A stretch of DNA of 64,000 bases, taken from Azolla caroliniana (lineage: Eukaryota > Polypodiophyta). Position numbers and translations under genes: made by a program. Positions 62,365-64,000 of this stretch are shown here, in pieces. Where the stretch lies: NCBI GenBank assembly GCA_043228905.1, contig JBHGNT010000017.1, positions 12,462,001 through 12,526,000 on the forward strand, read 5' to 3'. Below the pieces are notes generated by a model. It saw only the letters and a program-made list of their open reading frames with translations, was not told where the DNA came from and did no database searches. Positions within the stretch are counted from its first letter, which is position 1; each line of letters starts with the position of its first letter.

Positions 62365-64000
62365 ATGGAGGCTCAACAAACTAACAATATGATGGCGATG
62401 TTCGAACGGATGCTTCAAGAACAACGCACGATGTCGGAGATTTCGGCATCAGTAGAGCGGCTCGTGCAACGCAACAGGCAATTTAATGGTAAGGATGTGT
62501 CGCGATATTTGCAGGACTACAAGGCGGAGATGCTCCAGTGCCGGGCTTCGGAAGGACTGCAAGTGACATCCTTTAACCGGGTGGCGACCGACGGGCTTCA
62601 AGGGAGTATCCACGGGTTGCAACAACAAAATCCGACGTGGGAAGCATTCGAAGAGGCGTTAAAGACCACGTTTGCCATCGAGGACTCCTCCAAGGCAACG
62701 CGGAGGGGATTCGAGGATTGGGTGGAAACGTCAGGTAAGGGGCTGAAGGTCCTCGAAGTGTTTTCGACATTCGAAAGTCGGTTCGGGAGGTTGTCCGCGA
62801 GAGATCAAACTATTCTTGCACCGGACAAAGTCATCATGTTTTTGCGAGCTGTGGACGTCCGGGACCGGAAAGATCTCGGAGTGCTTCTTGAGGACACGAC
62901 CACCGAAAGCGGCCTCACCGAAACATGGGAAAGCGTGCGGGATATCGTCGCGCGGTACACGAAGAGGGGGCAATGGCTTGCCAACGAAGAAAAGAGGGTT
63001 TCGGAACCGATTCCGAAACCGAGAACGGGACTGGAAGACCATCAACCGGGGGCTCGGGAGATTACGGCCGAGAAGGGAGTCGACGCATCTACGGTGGAGC
63101 AGTTGCTGAAGGAGATGGAGAATCTAAAGATCGCGATGGTGAAGAAGTCGGATGACCGCCCCACAAGCTCCAAATATACGGATCGACGGTGCATATGGTG
63201 CGATAGCGCCGAACACGATCGGAGGGATTGCGACGACCATAAGGAGGCGCTACGACGGGATCTCATCTACTACGAGGGAAACCGGATTCATTCGATGGAC
63301 TCTCGGAAGCCACTCCGACCGAACTTCCGGAAAGGCGGCATGAAGAAGGTGCTCGAGGAGGAGTTAGCGGCAAGAAGCAACTATGCGACAACCGCGGGAA
63401 TATGTGTCGGGGAGTCATCGGGAGCGAAGGCGTCTTTCTGGCCGGAGGTGCTAGGAAACACCGAGAAAACCGACTCCAACGATATCCGAAACACCGCGGA
63501 AGGCGTCCGGGAAGCTACGGGATGGGACTGCCCTGTCGACAAGAATAGCATATACGCCCTGTGTCAATTACATGAGGTGTATGTGGACGAGAAACGACGG
63601 CGCACGGAGGATGCGGCCGGACCATCGAAGATACCGGAAAGCTGGAACTCCGGAGGTAAGGGAAAAGAAAAGGCGACTCCGGCATTCAAGCTCGCCTCGG
63701 ACATAGAACAACAAACCGACTTGAAAAGAGTGTTCGAGGAAAGAATCTTGGATAGCCGGGTAGATTTTTCGCTGCGGGAACTACTCGGAATAGCGAAGAA
63801 GGAGTTTCACGATCTTCTCGTGGATCTCGTGAAAAGGAAGAGACAAAGTACGGAGGAAAATGCTCCAAGGGTGAATGCAAATACCGTTTCAATGAACGAC
63901 ACCGAAGTGGAAGGAGAAATTCCGAACTCCCACTATACAAGGCCACATTGGGCACGTGCGACTACAGAGACTCCGGTCCGAATCGGCAACATCAAAGAAC
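62365..64000 (+). CDS. E second gag-protease copy, cut by window end
   Basis: The ATG at 62365 corresponds to 55872. It is open to the edge (545 codons), including the knuckle near 63190. The edge falls just before the protease active site. No difference from the first copy was found in the compared parts. Confidence 0.9.
   Translation, partial: MEAQQTNNMMAMFERMLQEQRTMSEISASVERLVQRNRQFNGKDVSRYLQDYKAEMLQCRASEGLQVTSFNRVATDGLQGSIHGLQQQNPTWEAFEEALKTTFAIEDSSKATRRGFEDWVETSGKGLKVLEVFSTFESRFGRLSARDQTILAPDKVIMFLRAVDVRDRKDLGVLLEDTTTESGLTETWESVRDIVARYTKRGQWLANEEKRVSEPIPKPRTGLEDHQPGAREITAEKGVDASTVEQLLKEMENLKIAMVKKSDDRPTSSKYTDRRCIWCDSAEHDRRDCDDHKEALRRDLIYYEGNRIHSMDSRKPLRPNFRKGGMKKVLEEELAARSNYATTAGICVGESSGAKASFWPEVLGNTEKTDSNDIRNTAEGVREATGWDCPVDKNSIYALCQLHEVYVDEKRRRTEDAAGPSKIPESWNSGGKGKEKATPAFKLASDIEQQTDLKRVFEERILDSRVDFSLRELLGIAKKEFHDLLVDLVKRKRQSTEENAPRVNANTVSMNDTEVEGEIPNSHYTRPHWARATTETPVRIGNIKE

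Larger units (their letters stand above)
61501..64000 (+). mobile_element. E second unit, head-to-tail, running off the window
   Basis: After LTR 2 the sequence repeats 55834 onward with a constant offset of 6,493 bp to the window end. The translated frames I compared in several phases over 62573-63955 are identical to those of the first unit. The rest lies beyond the window. Confidence 0.93.

Overview
The window is retrotransposon sequence from a nuclear genome, almost certainly a land plant. The Copia elements have plant-type tRNA-iMet primer sites (TGGTATCAGAGC), there is a plant chromovirus, and there is a Tat/Athila-like Gypsy element of the kind known from plants. The species cannot be named from the sequence. 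I find no host gene, tRNA, rRNA or CRISPR array. Every long coding stretch belongs to an LTR retrotransposon, and most are broken by stops, frameshifts, deletions or later insertions.

Layout. 1-5156: a very young but broken Copia element (Copia-1). 5157-10954: an old AT-rich chromovirus (F), cut at its integrase and joined to a 300-bp gag piece of another Gypsy family (10955-11254) and an inverted Copia LTR piece (11264-11700). 11702-18635: a decayed Copia pol and its 3' LTR (A'), interrupted by an RT-less Copia element (B, 13301-17099) and by a solo LTR carrying a 40-bp minisatellite (17467-18310). 18636-21381: AT-rich DNA with degenerate repeats and a solo LTR.

21382-64000 is one nest. The host is a minus-strand Gypsy element (C) whose 3' LTR is at 21382-22139 and whose pieces recur at 22140, 27585, 33922 and 44109-46774. 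Inserted into C are D (23606-27584, +), G (27672-33921, -), a Copia K (34923-44108, -) that itself contains a Copia L (37396-42385, +), and a Tat-like Gypsy I (46775-54913, +). I is in turn interrupted by E (54914 onward, +), an apparently intact Gypsy element in a head-to-tail arrangement of period 6,493 bp sharing an LTR. Target-site duplications support several of these insertions: a perfect CGCGT for L, a perfect TTTCT for the solo LTR, and 4-of-5 matches for B, K and the solo LTR at 20994.

The most interesting signal is at the gag-protease/pol boundary of the E/C/G Gypsy lineage. In three diverged copies the gag-protease frame ends in the same GGATTTTTAR string and pol continues in the -1 frame. 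Exactly 3 nt later comes an 8-9 bp stem whose arms covary between copies, with a loop GTGGGG that can pair with a downstream CCCCAC. This looks like a conserved -1 ribosomal frameshift signal with an H-type pseudoknot, using a U-UUU-UAR stop-codon slip site.

In E the pieces work together in the usual way. The LTR carries the promoter (TATATAAGG) and processing signals, and the primer site and polypurine tract flank the coding region. The gag-protease ORF and the frameshifted RT-RNase H-integrase ORF supply the capsid and enzymes. The other elements lack one or more of these parts and would need proteins supplied by relatives.
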